Assembly: GCA_963576725.1 (NCBI GenBank)
Contig: OY755246.1
Location: forward strand, 76,352,239 to 76,416,238
Direction of reading: 5' to 3'
Length of the DNA: 64,000 nt
From: Azorinus chamasolen
Taxonomy: Eukaryota > Mollusca > Bivalvia > Cardiida > Solecurtidae
A program made the translations under genes and the position numbers. Positions 61,551 through 64,000 of the stretch are shown here, piece by piece; the stretch's first letter is position 1, and each line of letters starts with the position of its first letter. The notes beneath the pieces are model-generated. The model did no database searches and was not told the DNA's origin. It was given only the letters and a program-made list of their open reading frames with translations.

Positions 61551-64000
61551 ATGGCGACCAAGTGGGCATGTGTCGGGCCTGGAAGAATAGCCTGGGATTT
61601 CTTCACGTCTATACAGAAATGTCTTCCAGCAAAAGATCATGAGGTAATGTATATTATAAACATATTTATTGTACATGTATAGGCTCTTTTATAAACAAAG
61701 ATGGGTTCTTCCATTTTCATAATCCAAAGGTATAATTTATACCTAATTGATCTTCGAATTTTAAAAGTGGAATGGTTCATCTTTGTTTTATAGAAGAGTA
61801 TTCATTCTGTAAAGATTTGAGAATGTCAAACAGTGCAGACCTTGATCAGAGGGTGTCTCCTTTCTGATATGAGTCTACATTGTAAGCTACAAGACCTTTG
61901 TGAACTTTAACAATGGGCTAATAGATGGGGCATGACATTTAATGCCAAGAAATGTTATGTCATGAGTACATAATAATTAACAACAAAAACCCACATTTTT
62001 ATATGTTGTGTGGATGTATATTGAAACAAGTTACTGAAAACCTGTATCTTTGTCTCACATTATCTGAAGACTTGACTTGGTCAACATATATTAAAATTAG
62101 CAAAATAACTAAGAAATTAAAGCAAATTCAACTATGGCTCTATTTAAAAGAAACTTGAGACATTGCCCTGTAGCATGTAGAAAATTATCTGGCACTAGTG
62201 AGGTCTGTTCTTGACTACGGATCTATTATATGGAACCCTTATTGAGTAAAAGACACTGTAAAATTGGAAAAGGTTCAGTATCAAGCAGTACATTTCATCA
62301 CTGATGACTACAAATCAAGGAAAGAAGGTTGTGTAACTAATATGTTAGCCTCTCTAGAACTCACGTCCCTACAAGATCGCCGGACACGCACTAGGCTGAT
62401 CTTCTTCAAGGTGGCCAAGGGTTTGATGCCAGCACTACCACCCACAGAGTACCTCCAACCAGCAAAATGCCGTAAGGCTAGTAGGAAATTTATCTGCTGA
62501 CCAATCTCCACTGACTGTCTGCTAGGCTCTGTTGCCAGCCGGTACTGGTTGGACAAACTACCGGCAGAAGTAAATGAATTGACATTGAGGATGACATCAG
62601 TTGCAGGTGAAATAAAATCAAGTTCAGCAGATCTTAATTCACCGGTGCTAATCAGGGCACCGGTCCAAACTGTACTGGTCAGCAGATCAACAGACCTAGA
62701 AGGTTTGAGCGATTGGTGTCTCTCTTTGTATTTGAGATGCCGAGTTGCTAGCTTTTACTTTAAAAATGGCATTTTGCATCAATAGGCAAACAGAAGAAAA
62801 TCATATCTACAGTGGAACCTGTCCTAACCAATTACCTCATAGGCTATTTTTAGATTCAACCTCTTTGAATGAATCTACCTAAAAGGAGCATTAACTAGAG
62901 AAAAGGAAATTTTTTGAATTGTGTAGTTTTGAAACCATTGTGATAAAAAGAGCATTTGCTCCTTGGGAGCAAATGCTCTTTTATCACAATGGTTTCAAAA
63001 AGTGATTTTTACAGAGGTGTAGAAAGGCGTATTTATGGAGGAAAGGGTTAAACAGCCATCAAACAGATGCATTAAACAAACACCTGGTTTTTTAATACTC
63101 CCAAGGTGTTCAATAAATGATTGGTCACTTAGGATACGGGATAGGTTATACTGTATATTATTTCTAAAGCCTTATCTGAATATCAGCTGTTTGATCTGGG
63201 TCTACACTGTTTACAAATGTGTTATTATGCAACTGTATCAAGTAAAAAGGATTAAAGTCATGGTCCCGATAACAAACACGATAAAACTTGGTATAGATAA
63301 ACAATGAGCAGTGAACCATCAACATACTTTACATTTTGGTACGTTCCACGATTTAGGGGTGTCGGGATTGCTGCAGTCCATCTAAATAAGATGTGTACTT
63401 TTGTTGTGTAGAAGATTATATGGATTGAAAAGGGGAAAATCACGATTTTCTCATGCTGACAGAATGCTGATTCCCCCAAAAGGTGGACAGTGCTGATTTT
63501 ATGGTTCACTGCTCATTATTTACTTATAGTCCCTATAATAAACATGATAAAACTTGGTATTAATGTTGTGTTCAATAACTATTATAAAGATTGTCAACTT
63601 AAACTTTTATATAAAAAATGCTCCTGTGATACAAAGTAAACCATTGTACAATAAAATATCTGCTAGTGTGGGATAGTTTCGAAACTAAAACACAACCGTA
63701 ATAGATACTAAAACATTGGTAAATAACATCGGGTCTTCATATCAAACACACGCACAAGTTTTGTCATCTGATTTTGATTGGATTTTATGTGATACACTTC
63801 TTTTCAGCATATTATTATTATTTTTATTATGTAAACAAATGATACATGTAATGCATTATTAGACATTTTTAAAAAGCATTGCAAGTAGAGTCTTTCACTT
63901 TAATGTTGCTTAATTCTTTTACAGTTTGTTTCAGTTGCCTCTCGAACTTTGGAGAAGGCGCAGAAATTTGGTGACGAGTTCAAGTTTCAGAAAGCCTATG
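61551..64000 (+). CDS. DHDH: Trans-1,2-dihydrobenzene-1,2-diol dehydrogenase-like (Gfo/Idh/MocA), 5' part
   Basis: Exon 1 is 61551-61643 (31 codons, donor GAG|GTAATG); exon 2 starts at 63925 after TTCTTTTACAG and runs off the window (25 codons plus one base seen). Residues: MATKWACVGPGRIAWDF has the Rossmann dinucleotide motif G-x-G-x-x-A (GPGRIA). The junction gives AKDHE-FVSVASRTLEKAQKF, matching the second beta-strand and helix of DHDH (EHQVVAVAARDLSRAKEF in the human enzyme, from memory), and then FQKAYG. The family oxidises dihydrodiols or sugar dehydro-substrates with NADP+ in the cytosol. The frame is open upstream to 61338 without a stop, but homology starts at this Met. The catalytic EKP motif lies beyond the window. 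The intron (2281 bp) holds a LINE remnant and nested MITEs. Confidence 0.88.
61765..61880 (+). mobile_element. HP6 partial in DHDH intron 1
   Basis: GTGCAGACCTTGATCAGAGG + GTGTCTCC, GATATGAGTCTACATTG. Confidence 0.55.
61903..62785 (+). pseudogene. Reverse-transcriptase remnant of a non-LTR retrotransposon (LINE)
   Basis: Decayed plus-strand coding in DHDH intron 1. Readable pieces in successive frames: RWGMTFNAKKCYVMS, then a LTLSEDLTWSTYI block (the YLGVTLSSDLxWSTHI motif), LDYGSIIWNPY, LEKVQYQAVHFITDDY, LQDRRTRTRLIFFK and LDKLPAEVNEL. This order is the C-terminal half of Jockey/CR1-type RTs. Frameshifts (between 61926 and 61952, and near 62160) and stops (62214 region, 62498) break it. No endonuclease domain or tail is visible. 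Confidence 0.8.
62810..63153. mobile_element. TA-P MITE interrupted by TTAA-B (62824-63051)
   Basis: CAGTGGAACCTGTCC | ... | ACAGCCATC...GGATAGGTTATACTG, TA outside both ends (62808-9, 63154-5). The TTAA-B insert is near intact: GCATTTGCTCCTTGGGAGCA + AATGC. Confidence 0.82.
63252..63903. mobile_element. TTAA-D MITE interrupted by a small inverted-repeat element (63305-63515)
   Basis: Left TTAAAGTCATGGTCCCGATA, right GTAGAGTCTTTCACTTTAA; interior matches 52540-53043. The inserted 211-bp element has 15-bp ends TGAGCAGTGAACCAT / ATGGTTCACTGCTCA. The interior of the D element just after the left end is repeated at 63518 on. Its right TTAA is 21 bases from DHDH exon 2. Confidence 0.72.

Noticed and set aside
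62264..62785. Two plus-strand open frames that look like separate small proteins
   Set aside because: Fragments of one decayed LINE reverse transcriptase, annotated as a pseudogene.

Overview
This window looks like a piece of a bivalve mollusc genome. It is AT-rich and intron-containing, and most of it is short non-autonomous DNA transposons, minisatellites and other repeats. The bivalve reading rests on a pearl/HINE-type element (33.2-34.7 kb), a tRNA-headed SINE that resembles molluscan SINEs, and the familiar molluscan 'GCTCACC...GGTGAGC' repeat (56.3 kb). I cannot name the species.

Two host genes are supported. (1) A FoxN1/4 (FOXN4-like) forkhead transcription factor lies on the minus strand. 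Its coding exons are 48521-47737, 40293-40251, 31254-31062, 29657-29398 and 27626-27519. All junctions are GT/AG and phase-compatible and give a 462-residue protein. A non-coding first exon near 49.5 kb and a CCAAT/CArG promoter region near 49.7 kb are plausible. (2) A dihydrodiol dehydrogenase (DHDH/Gfo-Idh-MocA) gene starts on the plus strand (61551-61643, then 63925 to the window edge) and runs out of the window. The genes are divergent, about 12 kb apart. Everything left of 27.5 kb is intergenic.

Repeat families, with names used below: 'TTAA-A' is a piggyBac-like MITE of about 250 bp with ends TTAACCCTTTCCCT.../...GGGAAAGGGTTAA and a palindromic core GACCCAGATCAGACGGCTCC/complement; there are about 70 full or partial copies. 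'TTAA-B' has the same outer ends but a different 50-bp palindrome (GTGATAAATAGAGCATTTGC...). 'TTAA-C' and 'TTAA-D' are rarer TTAA-flanked relatives. 'TA-P' is a pogo/Tigger-like MITE (CAGTAAAACCTC ends, TA target). 'HP4' is a hairpin built on GTTTGGATCCAGATGAGACG. 'HP6' is a hairpin element ending near ...GGGTTGAAAGGGTTAA. There are also hAT-like elements, palindromic foldbacks, LTR-like repeats, LINE 3' remnants and a SINE.

Layout: 0-27.5 kb is a repeat-only intergenic region with three large minisatellites (36, 46 and 28 bp units). 27.5-49.7 kb is FoxN1/4, whose introns are packed with MITEs and MITE-derived tandem arrays. 49.8-61.5 kb is intergenic, with a LINE 3' end, HINE-like pieces and MITEs. 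61.5-64 kb is the start of DHDH with a LINE remnant and nested MITEs in its first intron. The most striking patterns are: one hairpin apex (CTCCTATAGGAG) shared by MITE families with different ends and target sites; minisatellites that grew out of MITE cores or ends; insertion-in-insertion nests that prove the TTAA and TA target duplications; and MITE ends that stop within 0-22 bp of several exon borders, including one that supplies the FoxN1/4 stop codon context.
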